Source: Oreohelix idahoensis (lineage: Eukaryota; Mollusca; Gastropoda; Stylommatophora; Oreohelicidae). Taken from it: DNA of 64,000 bases. Of the stretch, positions 44,896 through 59,199 are shown in pieces. The notes under the pieces are model-generated. The model worked only from the letters and a program-made list of their open reading frames with translations. It was not told where the DNA came from and searched no databases. A program made the translations under genes and the position numbers. Every line of letters starts with the position of its first letter. Position 1 is the first letter of the stretch. The stretch is taken from the NCBI GenBank assembly GCA_024509875.1, contig JAMPIV010008531.1, forward strand, positions 310,001 to 374,000, given 5' to 3'.

Positions 44896-45130
44896 AAGCA
44901 TTAAAATGTTGTAAAAAGTTCATTACAATGTGCATTAAAATAGTGAAAGTCAGTGTGGAATTATGAGCAGAACTAATTGGAATAAAAAGTTAGAAATGAA
45001 AGATGTTGATAGTGTTATAGTGCACAAGCTGAGAAAACCAGCTACACTTTTTACACAATAATTTTGAAGACAATTATACTCCATTAATGTACAGTCAAAT
45101 TATTGATCATATATAAGTATTTAAACCAAT

Positions 45131-45381
45131 AAAATGGTATTTTAGCTGACCAAGACCCTACTCCACCTCCACGTGGTGGTCCTGGAAACAGGCTGCATCA
45201 CTGCAGTCTGGCTGAGAGAGTAGGGATCAAAGAGGGAAGGCAAACCCGGTCCCAAAAAATGCTGTGCTGAAGTCGGATGTGTCGGCCGAAAGGCGCAGAT
45301 ATTGCAGCTCCGATGTAAACAGACACAACGCAACCAACGTCCTTTTCAGGACGAACGAAGAAGAAGAAGAAAACGGTATTT
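45131..45381 (+). mobile_element. SINE-like element, family S1, 5'-truncated copy
   Basis: From 45144 (AGCTGACCAAGACCCTACTCC) to the AGAAGAAGAAGA tail near 45369 it is colinear with the S1 copies at 4354-4657 and around the LINE at 37955. AAAATGGTATTT and AAAACGGTATTT (one mismatch) flank it. About 60-80 bp of the 5' part are missing. Confidence 0.8.
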
Positions 45382-46519
45382 AATCAGTTTTACAAATAAC
45401 GGTTCACAAGAAACAAGGGACGTTTCGGGTTTTACCCTTTGTCAGCCACAAACAGGTGACAAAGACAAGAATTACATATAGGTACTACAAAACTATACGA
45501 TGATGAGAAATATACAACAAATGGGCGATACAAGCAGATGGAAAAAATAAACAACAACAGTAATGAGAGAAAAAAAAGAACAATAATAATACAAGAAAAC
45601 CGTAAAATCTAAAAGAAATACTGAAACAAGAAAGTAAATAATCAACGAAACGAAAAAAAGAGAATTAACAAAACTGTGGAACTAGTAAAAGTTAACTCAG
45701 CTCGATCCAAAGAATCTGTGAAAGAAAGCAGTAGTATTCTGTCACAGAAATCGCAAGGAAGTCTTTATTTACTATTGATCATATACCATATTTGGCTGGT
45801 TTATAAAAGTCAGTTTGTATTCCATGTGCTCACTCAGTACTTTGAACATTTCTGAACTATGCCCTTTACCAATAATGAGGGCAAGCGTTTAAAGCCAGCA
45901 CTTAGAATACAATGCTTTTGTCCCTTTGATATGCTATTTGAATCTTTTTTTTTTTTTTGGTCTTGATTTTCAAATTGTTTTTACATGTTTGCATTTTCAT
46001 GTAATTAAATTTGCTTTTTTTTTTTTTTTAATGTTGATTTCATTTTCAATAATAACATGAGTAAAATTACTACTTATTTACTTTTATTTTTAGAACTGCG
46101 TTTGTTGTTAGCAATCTCCAAGGATTATTAGAGTCAGGATGAAAAAGGAAAGTGAAGTTGTAAAAATCCAGTGAGAAGGCTAGGTCCACAGGAGTCTGAC
46201 GACATCATACTTTTGGAGGAGGCTTCTGTGATCAAGCGTTCCTAGCCTTTATCATTCTGTACCTTTTTCGTCGTTCTTATTTTATTTCTCTCCCGTTCGT
46301 GCTCTTTCATCATTGTTAAAGTAATCACGGCTTTTACCTAAGTATAACTTAACTCATACTTTTGATATTTCCTAAACCTTACATTATCTTTTAGAACACA
46401 CCTGGCTTGGTAGACATTATTGAAAGCACGGGAGGTGGCCAGATGGGCCTTAGAAAAAATTCATAAATCCCCTGTTTCAACAAATTGAGTGTCACCACAT
46501 TTGTACTATAGCATGCTCG
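45382..46519. other. Unassigned AT-rich sequence
   Basis: A GACGTTTCGGGTTTTACCC and TTTGTCAGCC motif near 45420 and long A/T runs (45943-45960, 46013-46031). No gene supported. Confidence 0.4.
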
Positions 46520-46690
46520 CCAGAGAGATCGACAGCAAAGGTCTTGTGACACACACAGGAATGTTGGCATGTATACAACCAGCGCGCAACAGGAACTGTT
46601 AGCATTCTTACCCTTCGACATTTGCTGAGGGAGGCTGAGCACCTATGGGTTTGCCTGGAGTGCAATGACATTGATTCTAATCAACAATAA
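46520..46690 (+). repeat. Interspersed repeat family A, copy 3
   Basis: Partial copy with nucleotide matches for YNQRATGT, TLRHLLRE-EHLWVCLECND and a terminal CAACAATAA stop region. Its 5' part is degraded. Confidence 0.5.
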
Positions 46691-47448
46691 CAATATAATT
46701 TTCTAGCTGAAGATGCAAGGAAAAAATTTTTCACATCTCAAATACAAACATGCCTAAACTATTGCTCCACAGTATTGGATAGCTGTTCTGTATCCAACAA
46801 AAAGATAGTCGATTCACTTTGAAAGCACGCAGCACCTCTGGTTTCTGATAAATACCCAACAGATTTATATAACTATCTTAAAATTTTACCTCTCAGAAAG
46901 TGCTTCCTCTTCAGCAGAGCCAAGGCCAAGTTCATTTACAAAATCCTGTCATAGAATTTTCCAAAACTATCTGTGGCTGCCTGTCAAATATAATAGAAGA
47001 CAAATTCAACGCTTAAACAAATTACAAGTCAACAAGCCAAGGCTTAACTTATTCAAGACAAGCTGTGCTTACTCTTCTGTCGCTTTTGGAACAGTCTTCA
47101 TTATGACCTGAAAAAACATGCTTTGTCCCTACTAGTACAATCGCTGATTGCTTAAATACTTTATCAGTGCTGAAAATATTTCCCCCTAATATAATTATGT
47201 TTCTAGAACATTATTTAATATACTGTAATGTAGTTTCTCAGCGCCATACCATTCAGAAAGCAATGGCAAACTACTGAATGAAAAAATTGCCTAGAAAAAT
47301 CACAAACAGCCAATAAAAGCTGAGGTTGATTGCCACGTCCTGTAAAGGAAAAACAACTAACTTTTTTTTTTAATGTAGTGTTTGATGATGATTTTTCATT
47401 TTTCAATATATTTTATTTCTAGTTAATGATTTAATACTTTAATACTAC

Positions 47449-47660
47449 AGGCGCTCACTTGGGTTCCTGAGGGTAAGAGGAAAAAAGGAAGACCAAAAGA
47501 AACACTCAGAAGAACAATAATAAGAGAAGGAAGAACGTTGGGCCTAAATAATGTGCAAGAGCTAAGAGGAGTGGCGTCACAACGAACAACCTGGAGAGCA
47601 CTGGTTTCTGCCTTATGCGCCGTGTTTGGTGCTTAAAGAATTTATTATTATTATTATGTT
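47449..47660 (+). pseudogene. LINE ORF2 C-terminal fragment (family L7)
   Basis: Frame reads LTWVPEGKRKKGRPKETLRR, then TIIREGRTLGLNNVQELRGV and TTWRALVSALCAVFGA before a stop and a (TTA)n tail. It is the standard C-terminal layout of an ORF2 protein; 5'-truncated. Confidence 0.75.
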
Positions 47661-50600
47661 GTTAAATTACTTTTAAAATGTTGTATTGCTTATTTCACAT
47701 ATTTCACACGTTATAAAGAGGATTTCAGTGATTAAACTCATTTTGTCTGCATGTAAAATTTTCTTGTGAATGAGGAATGTTCAAAAGCAATAAATAAATT
47801 ACAGAAATATTACTGCACCTATGGGCGTGTTGTACCAGGTGACTATTATGAGGTTGTATCTCTGTAGGTAAATGTGCAACCTTTTTACCCATGTAAATGT
47901 GCAGCAGTATGTATGTTTTGTTTGTTTGTTTCTTGGAAAGGGGAGGTCACACAAAAACATTCACACAAATTTAGTTTTGATTTACTATATTTGGTTTGAG
48001 GAGGGGGGAAGAGGGTACTATATTTGGACATTAGAAATCTGACTTTGTTTTCTTGAATTAGTACACCATATGTCCTAATTATAACCCATCAAGGGTTGAA
48101 TGGAATACTTTATATTTTTTTTTAAATCCATAAAATATAAGTAGTTATTCCTTCACTACTGTGGTGCAATGATGCAAGAAAAACAGTGTGATCCTTATGG
48201 ATTGTGCAATTCACCATAACTTCTGTGGCCTGTGTAGTTGCTGGGGGTCTCAGAAGAGACAATGGAAGAATTAGGCTACTGCATCCTTAGACGTGTTGTA
48301 TAATGCCACTAATATGAAGTTGTGCATGGTCGCGAGTATGGAAGTAGATGATGTCTGAGTTTATACAGAGTATGAATGACTAATGTGAAAGTAGGACAAA
48401 ATAGTCACTAATGAAAATAAGGAATGAGATATAATCAGATATCTAATGTCTTCTTCCCAGCCACACTCGAGACTATGTTTAAGATGTCATACTCTCATCT
48501 GTCCTCTCTTGCTAAATTAGTTAATCTATTACAGTAAGGACTACAACAGCAAACATCAAGTGACAGGTAGAATAGATATACATTTTGACCACTTAGAACA
48601 TATAATTATATGTATTACATAAATATCCACAAATACGAGTAAAATAAAATCTCACTAGCGCTATTAGGCCAGTGATTTTGTATCACACTCAAGAACACAG
48701 GCAAACCACTATATTACACAAAACCTGGACAATCTAACTAACAGAGGAGGCCCCCAGTTCTCTTGATGGAAACTGCCGCTCCTGTGTTGTTAATAAATCT
48801 GGGAAGATAAATTACTCCTCAGCTAGGAAATACCATACTTTTCCCACTAATTGGGTGTTCTCAGGCGATGGAGCTCAGCTCTCACTGTGGCAAATATATA
48901 TTAAATCCAGATGCTTTCAAATGCCTTTGGCTTGAGGCGATACTAACAGGCGAGTGCTTGTGACAATTACACCCGCTGATATATATACATATATCTGGCA
49001 ATGGCTTCTGCTGGCAAAACAAGTAACCATGAGGGGGTCCAATGACACACTTCTTGTACTGGTTAGTGAAGACTTGAACACAGACAGGTACCGAGTTACG
49101 GCAACTGACTTCTCCTCTATGATGTTATGTCATATATGCTGTCTTAACAGGATATCAGTGGGTCTGACCGTATTGCCCACAATCATAAATGGCAACGGAG
49201 GCAGCCCGTATGTGCTGGAGTGATGGATAATTGCAAATGGCGGCAATATGTGTTGTAGGTAGGTAATCCAGGGAGCAGGAATAATGCGTACTTGCAGATA
49301 CCAGCAAATGATCTGGTATTTTATAATCCAGGAAGAAGCCTTATAGACTGGAAACAGGCTATTTGCTGAACAGTATGACCGGGAAACTGCAGTATAACAG
49401 GAAACATGGTAAGGGATGACCAAGAATCTCTGGAAATAAACAAACAATCAACATTCTATTAATAACCCATAACGGGCATACCTTTTTCTTCTCTCATTCA
49501 TGCAAACATAAACAAACTCTCCCTCTCTGTTTCCCACCCCACACAAATCAAAACAGGCTCTCATCCTTCGTTCGCTCTGTTTTGCCTAAGATTTCAGGCT
49601 TTCCAATTACAGTCTCACCCACTTTATCGATCGAAAATCTCTCGTCGCTCGCGGGTGCATCAGTTTTGCTGTGCAACCCAACCAATCATTTTAAAGTGGC
49701 TGCATTAGCCAACGCATTTCCCACACTGTTAACGAACACAGTCGTACAGTTAAGGTTATCTTCACAACGCAAGGTAATAAAAGTTGCCCCATGGATAAAT
49801 TACTCAGTAACACTGGATAAGTTACAAAAATAGCACTGAGCTGATACTCAGTATTTACACAATAGAAATACTCTTTACAGTAATATTCTACACAGACTCT
49901 CACCTTCTGTCTTAAGAAAAACACTCATAATTTAACCACCTCAGTGTTTTTAAATGGTGGCGTACTTAATCAAATTCAGAGTTTCCGTCACAGAAAAATG
50001 TATCTTAAGGAAAAATGTATATATATTTAAGATGAAACAAAGTAACAAGGGATCTCTATTGTATAAGTTAAGTTAAAATACCTGGCGGCCTATGGTATTA
50101 CATTAATTAAGTAAATATGCGCTTACCGACTGAAAGGATATTCCTAAACTCAATACAACTGAGACTGGCACTGATCCACTTCGTAAGGTAGCAAAAATTC
50201 TCTCTGAAGACAATGGCAAGGAATGTTAGGGACGCCTAGCTTAAATGGTAAGATAAAGTCTGCAGGTGCTGTTCGTGTGGGGTCGCACGTGCATTGAGAA
50301 CGGTGTAATAAGACATAATGGCCTCGGGAGGTGTCTCCCTTGCGTCCCTTGATAAAAGAATGAGACGTAATCTATAGCGACACTTAGGCGGTAATTCGAA
50401 CGATGCGTTTGGACAGATGAAAGGTTCCTATGAATCAAAGAATCAGGGAACTTGCCGTCATCCACAGGAAAGGCAGAATTAAAGTACCTTTAAGTTAGAT
50501 GCCGATGCACATGTCTAAAGGGGTGGAATTTAGCCTGTCCAACGTAAGAGTGACGTGACTAATGCTGAGAAGTAGAGCCTGTAGGAGCTATTATACCGAA
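47661..50600. other. Unassigned sequence
   Basis: No gene or complete element recognised. 48073-48140 resembles 18045-18115. The stretch 48420-50200 is compositionally different (more mixed, with TATATACATATATCTGG near 48980) and might be an old large insertion, but no termini were found. Confidence 0.35.
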
Positions 50601-50639
50601 AAGTGGAAGCGGGCTACAGCAGAAAATAAGACGGGCAGA

Positions 50640-50850
50640 TCACTCGGCTGAAAGTGCCAGCGATTCGCATTCAAATCACGACACATGGGGCTGGCAACCT
50701 CATTATGTAAAACGTATTGCTGCAGAAACATCCACTGAAAGAGGATGTGACTGCTTAATACAGGCTTCCTGCAAGGGGACCAGCTACGGTGGCGGCTCCA
50801 TGCTCTGTAAGGAGCACAATAGAAAATAATGATGATAAATTCTGTCATAC
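50640..50850 (+). repeat. Interspersed repeat family Y, best-preserved copy
   Basis: Contains GGGGCTGGCAACCTCATTAT, TTGCTGCAGAAACATCCACT, CAGGCTTCCTGCAAGGGGAC and CGGTGGCGGCTCCATGCTC, then AATGATGATAA. It is the most complete member of the family also seen at 29694 and 30960. Confidence 0.55.
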
Positions 50851-51499
50851 AATAGGGGCCGACAACCCAGGAGCTTTTAGAATCTACTAAAGATCTACCA
50901 TGTATTTATGAGTGTGTGTGTGTGTGCAATTTTAAGTGGGGGGGGGGGGCAAATGATGAACCTTACATAGAAAAGATTGCGTGCCTATCTCATGCAGTTC
51001 ACAAATATACAATTTAGTAGGCCAACTCGAGAGTTTTCATTGGGAATGCAGAAAAAGTACCTTTGATCCCAGGGACGCCGCGATTTTAAATGTCGGCGGG
51101 AAAGGTCTAGTCCGAAATTTCCCTAGTTTAAAACTTATTTTTCCTCACAATCATCTGAAGATCAAGCAGATCATTCATTGAGATCTATTGATAGATCTGG
51201 ATCGACTGGTTGCCCACCCCTGTATTAAGACTTACAAAAATAATATGCAACGTGTGGATTATGTAATTAGCCACAACACTCGTTGCACAATAACATGAAA
51301 CGAGGTAGCGGCCGATAAAATAGAATAGGAATTGACCTGGCAGAAACCATCAAAGAGAGAGAGAAGAATGGGAAAATGGACTGTATAGTAAGGAGCCTCA
51401 TGTGTGCAGAAAGCTGGAGAAGGCTGCTTCTTCTTCTCAGATTTATAGCGGCTAGCTGTCTAAGCAGTCAGTGACCTTCGAAGCATAGTATATGACTCT
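50851..51499. other. Unassigned sequence
   Basis: A (GT)n run near 50912 and a G11 run near 50938; nothing else recognised. Confidence 0.4.
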
Positions 51500-52770
51500 G
51501 CAGCTCACAGCAATAAGAAAACATTGGACAAAATACAGCACCAGGCACTATGTACAATAGCTGGAGCCTCAAGATCAACATCACTTGAAGCACTAGAGGT
51601 AGCACTAGGAATAATACCCCTCAAGCTAAAAAGAAAAGAACTCAGACTGAATTACATGGGCAAAGTCCTAATTGACAAAAACCACCCAGCCCATGCAATG
51701 TTTGTGAAGAATTTCCCGATGACCTGGGATACCCCCCTGGAACCCACAAGATACCCAATATGGTGGAAGTGTATGGAGGAAATAGAAGAAAACAGTAGCA
51801 AATGCAATAAAATGTAGTAGTAAAAACACACCAGTGATTCCTCCTTGGGAGCTCAAGAAACCAAGTATTGACTCATCTTTCAGATATACTAAATAAAATA
51901 GGAAAAGACGACATTAAAATCATAGCCAGAGAATATATAGAACAGATATCTAAGGGTAGCTTGAAAGTATATACACACACACACTGATGGATCTAAGACA
52001 GACAATGATGGATCTAAGATAGAACATGGACAACTTGCAATAGGAAGCTTGGAAGATGAAGACAAGTTTGAGTTTAACAGAAAACGCATCGACGTTGACG
52101 GCAGAAAATGGTGGCAATAACAAAAGCACTTGAAATAATTACTGACAAGCCCCCCCCCCCCCACCCCAAAAGCTAACAATGCTAACTGACTCACTGTCAG
52201 CTCTTCAAGCACTAAGAAACCCACATGAATGTAGCCGAACAGACATAGCAGAAGAAGTGCTGCATCGTAGTACACACCTAAATAATAGGGGACGCACAGT
52301 ATTACTAGCATGGAAACCCTTTCAAGTGGGAATAGAAGGAAACGAGGTGGCCGACAGGGAAGCAAAAGCAGGAAGAACCAGCCACATAAACTCGGGTTTA
52401 GGCACAACAGAGATCAAAAGTACAATTAGAAATATTATAACAACGGAATGGAAAGAAATGCAGACACGCCTATAAACTGCTAAAAGATCCAATCCGGACA
52501 TGTCAGATATCTAGAGAACCAAAAATACCATGCAACAGAAAACTAATTAACTAGGAACAGGCTATTTCACGGTGAAGGAACCCTTCTGTGCAACATGTGG
52601 AGAAAAACACCATAGCACATTATGTGTTAACATGCAAAAAATACGAACAGCACAGAAAACCACTAATGGAATACTTCAGAACCTAAAACTCGACATCACT
52701 GTCACTGGAAAATGTACTGAAAGTTGACCTACCCAGGGAGCTACACAACATAATATAATTTTATACTACT
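51500..52770 (+). pseudogene. LINE ORF2 post-RT region, RNase H and C-terminus
   Basis: Encodes KIQHQALCTIAGASRSTSLE and ALEVALGIIPLKLKRKELRL (end of the reverse transcriptase region). RNase H with LTDSLSALQALRNPHECSRT and VGIEGNEVADREAKAGRTS follows, then a C-terminal stretch with CKKYEQHRKPLMEYF. Several stops and shifts, plus a poly(C) run at about 52150-52162, break the frame. It parallels the copy at 9426-10735. The order of post-RT and RNase H suggests the same family as the endonuclease half at 59725, but that link is inferred. Confidence 0.75.
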
Positions 52771-52789
52771 ATAACAAGAACAACATAAT

Positions 52790-53362
52790 GAATAAAGCGA
52801 GAACAGCCTTTGCTAGTCTCAACAACATTTAGAAGTCTTCCCAGTACAGCACAAACACCAAATTAAGATTGTATGAGAGCTGTGTACTTTCTGTGCTTCT
52901 CTATGGCGCGGAATGCTGGAGAGTAACAGAGATGGAAATGTCGAAACTGTCCTCCTTCCACACAATCTGCCTAAGGAAAATTCTCTGAATCTTTTGGCCG
53001 AATACCATCAGCAACCAAGAACTACTTACTCGGAGTAACCAAGACGACATGCACACCATCATAGCTAGCAAACTCTGGAGTTGGGTTGGCCACGTCTTCA
53101 GAAGGGACCCTGATACCATCACAAGAACAGCTATACTATCGACCACAGAGGGAAAGCGAAAGAAAGGCCGACCAAAAACAACTTGGCGGAGAACTGTGGA
53201 AGCCGAGGTGCAAAGAATGAACCAGAGTTGGGGCACTGTACGAAGAATGGCCGCCGACCGAGCAAAGTGCAATCAATTTGTTGCTGCCCTACAAAACGCC
53301 ACCAAGCGTGATGGTCACTGGCTGCTTTGACGGTTGGCGGCTATAGATCAAAGAAGAAGATC
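52790..53362 (+). pseudogene. LINE ORF2 C-terminal fragment (family L2)
   Basis: Starts near NKARTAFASLNN, continues [30 protein letters not shown], a stop, then [40 protein letters not shown] and RDGHWLL. It ends with ATCAAAGAAGAAGATC. It is a close relative of the copy at 28265-28990; two internal stops are visible. Confidence 0.85.
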
Positions 53363-53442
53363 AAGAACCAACATATAACAACTAGAACAAATTAGAATGA
53401 CAAGGAAAAAAAACCAATAAGTCCATTCAATACCAGTAGAAG

Positions 53443-53445
<3 letters not shown>

Positions 53446-53531
<86 letters not shown>
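53446..53531. repeat. (TA)n microsatellite, left arm
   Basis: About 43 TA dinucleotides directly adjoining the left end of the Tc1-like element. Confidence 0.97.
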
Positions 53532-53532
<1 letters not shown>

Positions 53533-55055
53533 TGTTCAAAAAAATAAACGCATAGCTACTGAAGGCACACACATAGCCATAACTTTGACATTCAATATCT
53601 TTTTTAATTTAATGAGTTAATTGTTCAAATTGCACACAAGGATACCTTAGGGTTCACTTAATCAATTGACAGTTGTTTTGCATCTGGGTCACGAGAGTTG
53701 TTTGGCGTACGGGCTTTTCCGTTAGTATGGTGTGTGGCCTCCTCTTGCATCGATCAGCGACTGGCATCTCCTGGGCATGGATGCGATCAGACGTCTGATG
53801 TGGACCTATGGGATGGCTGCCCACTCTTCCTGGAGTGCCTGGAACAGATCACGACGATTGGCTGGAGCAACGTCTCGGCGACAAACACGTCTATGCAGCT
53901 CATCCCACAGGTACTCAATCGGACTCATGTCTGGAGACAGGGATGGCCAGGGAAGAGTGAGAATGTTGTTGGCCGTCAGGAACTGCGTAGTCAACCGTGC
54001 ACAATGGGGTCTGGCGTTGTCCTGTTGAAACACAGACCTTTGGGCAGCCAAAAGTGGAAGGACAGGGGGTCGAAGAATTTCATTGACGTATCGTTGCGCA
54101 TTCAAGCCTCCTTCAATGTGCACCAATTGACTCCTTCCTTTGTAACTGATCATTCCCCACACCATTGCACCTCCACAACCGTGCGGCGGAGCTTCATCAA
54201 CGCAATTTGGGGCAAAACATTCATTTCGCCTAAGGTAGACCTTACGCCGTCTATCATGACGCTGCAACAAAAAGAAAGATTCGTCACTAAACCAGTCACG
54301 TCTCCATTGATTGTCAGCTGCCCAGGGACGATGCTGGTTGGCCCAAAGAAGTCGATTTTGGCAATGGCGGCGCGAAAGGACAGGTCCTCGGTGAGGTCGT
54401 TGTGCCCAAAGTCCAGCGTCATGCAGTCTATTCCGGACAGTTTGATCAGGCACATCCTGCAGGCAATGGCTGGGCAGTTGAGGAAGCTGTTGTAAACCTG
54501 TCTCTGAGGTGACGAAGCCGAATAAAGCGATCCTCCGCTGCTGTTGTCACTCTGGGTCGTCCACTGCGATGCCGGTCTTCAACTGAGCCAGTGACTTGGA
54601 ACCGGTGCCAAAGTCGACTGATGGTACTCTGATGCACGTTTAGATGCCTGGCAACCTGACTTTGATTTTCGCCTGCATGCAGTCGGCCAATAGCAATGTT
54701 CCTTAAATTTATCGATAGAGACGCCATAAATGTCTGCTTGAAAATGAACTGAATTTTTTTTGTGTAGCGTTATCCTTTTATAGGGTTTCAGTTGCGTAGT
54801 CAGTGAATAGTGTTCACCCCAAGTTTTGTTGCTTTCACGTGCGCGCAACATGTGCTGTGGTCAATATATGCGTCATAAACACTATTAACCACTGCGTTGT
54901 AACGATTACAAAAACGAACGCAATGCAGGTCAACACGTGCATTTGACACTATAAAGAACATTTGAGGCTGGTTTTTATATACCCTAGCACCAAATTTTAC
55001 TTACAAACTCATAAAAACGCGCCCTCTGATAGCTATGCGTTTCTTTTTTTGAACA

Positions 55056-55058
<3 letters not shown>
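53530..55058 (-). mobile_element. Tc1-like DNA transposon, 1525 bp, inserted in a TA array
   Basis: The ends are 27-bp inverted repeats (53532-53558 and 55030-55056) starting CTGTTCAAAAAAATAAACGC, differing at one base, with TA on both sides. The internal gene is on the minus strand and has a DD34E catalytic signature. Both flanks are TA microsatellite. Confidence 0.95.
53722..54727 (-). pseudogene. Tc1-like transposase, inactivated
   Basis: The N-terminal paired-like helix-turn-helix DNA-binding part (GENQSQVARHLNVHQSTISR, RSGRPRVTTAAEDRFIRL) is in one frame (54446-54727). The catalytic part follows in another. It shows WFSDESFFLLQRHD, VWGMISYKGR, QQDNARPHCARL and LSPDMSPIEYLWDEL, with 34 residues between the second Asp and the Glu (DD34E). 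Lesions: a frameshift around 54446-54460 and a TAG at 53806-53808 after EEWAAIP. The same frame then continues through RRLIASMPRRCQSLIDARGG to TAA at 53722-53724. Length is otherwise typical (~340 residues). Confidence 0.93.

Positions 55059-55152
<94 letters not shown>
55057..55152. repeat. (TA)n microsatellite between two transposons
   Basis: About 48 TA dinucleotides (one TG interruption near 55133) separate the Tc1-like element from the Tigger-like element and supply the TA target of each. Confidence 0.95.
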
Positions 55153-57790
<2,638 letters not shown>

Positions 57791-57793
<3 letters not shown>

Positions 57794-59180
57794 GAAGAAT
57801 AAGCAAACAAAAACCACCAATCCAAAACCAACAAAAGCCCAGCAGAAAAAAGATGTCAATAGCGAGAGAAAGCAACATGGTATCATGGAAGAAGAAAGAT
57901 TACAGGCCCCTGTGGCAGCGCTGGTTAACAAGTGGTTGCTGCACACAGCCTTTGTCTGCCCAGGATCTTTTGCCTCAAGCGTTGGTGATTGACTTCTCCG
58001 TATGTTGGCCGTTTATATACAACACACATTTAGTGACCACATAATACCACGTAGCAATTCTGGTACAAACATGGGAACGCCGTATTCAACTGGAACAAAT
58101 GTTTATTTACACTATGTATAACAAATGTCGTGGGTGACCCCTCCAACAATCTGGGTCCATCCGACTCTCCTCTCTTGAATACTATTAGCTTCCATACATC
58201 CATGTAATTCAGAGTTTCACTGTCTTATGCATATTGTCCCTTTGAGGACAGTACAGGTATATTATTGGAATGCGCTCAGGTTATTAAGATAGTTATACCA
58301 GACTGACTCCGGGGAATGTAACTTTTCCTGATTATGGTGGCCGCTATCTTAGTACACTTATCCACCATCGAATTGTCATAACTAGTTTATCCTACGTACC
58401 CTTCCTTCAGAATAAAGCTTCACCGTTCCTTCCTCCTTGTACTATTGTCGGAACTCGTCAGCCTCCATCCGACTCATTGCCATAGCAATGATTAAAATAA
58501 TTATACATCCCATAGGGGAGCATAACTGTTTATTATAACGTTGTCGTAATTGTATTGTTTGCTTGATGTAAAAGTCGTTTCTTTTGGGTCTCAGTTTCAG
58601 GGCACCCATTGCTACGGCCGGATTCCAGTCAGGCGAGGAACGTTATATTCTCTTCGATCTCACGGTTCCTTTAGCGCCACGAGTTGTCATCTATACCTGA
58701 AGTACAACCCTTACCAACGCCCATCCCTCTAAATGGGAAATTAGCTCATGCAGTGTACAGCGAGCCATATAAATTCTGAAGTCGTATTTGGCAGTAGTGG
58801 TTTCCTACTCACCTCTTGATCACCAGTCAGGGTATTGTGGCTTCCAGCATATCTATCAGCCCAGCGTATTCAGCAGAATCGAAACCACCAGACGTTGTGC
58901 TTATACGGAGCACTCAGTCCCAATTAAAGTCAAGCCAGCCAAACCGCATTTAACATCAAGTATGCAGGCCTAATTTTTCACGCGCTGGATAATAGCGCCG
59001 TGGACCGTTTGTCCTAAATCGACCTCGTCTTGTGTGTGTTTCTGGTCATTCAAAACCCCGCACGTATTAGCGGTCAGCCGAATATAGACAGAGTCATCTA
59101 CAGCCTATCTCGTCATTAGGGTGTAACCAACGATAGCGCCTACAGTGGATTTATTTATGTTATTCCATCACCTATGGAGA
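57791..59180. other. Unassigned sequence
   Basis: Mixed-composition DNA without recognisable gene, RNA or transposon end. Several stretches (58080-58140, TTTATTTACACTATG) resemble termini seen in retroelements, but nothing could be delimited. Confidence 0.35.
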
Positions 59181-59199
59181 ATATCTACACATAAAGATA

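Noticed and set aside
48420..50600. LTR retrotransposon
   Set aside because: No paired long terminal repeats, primer-binding site or pol motifs could be seen.
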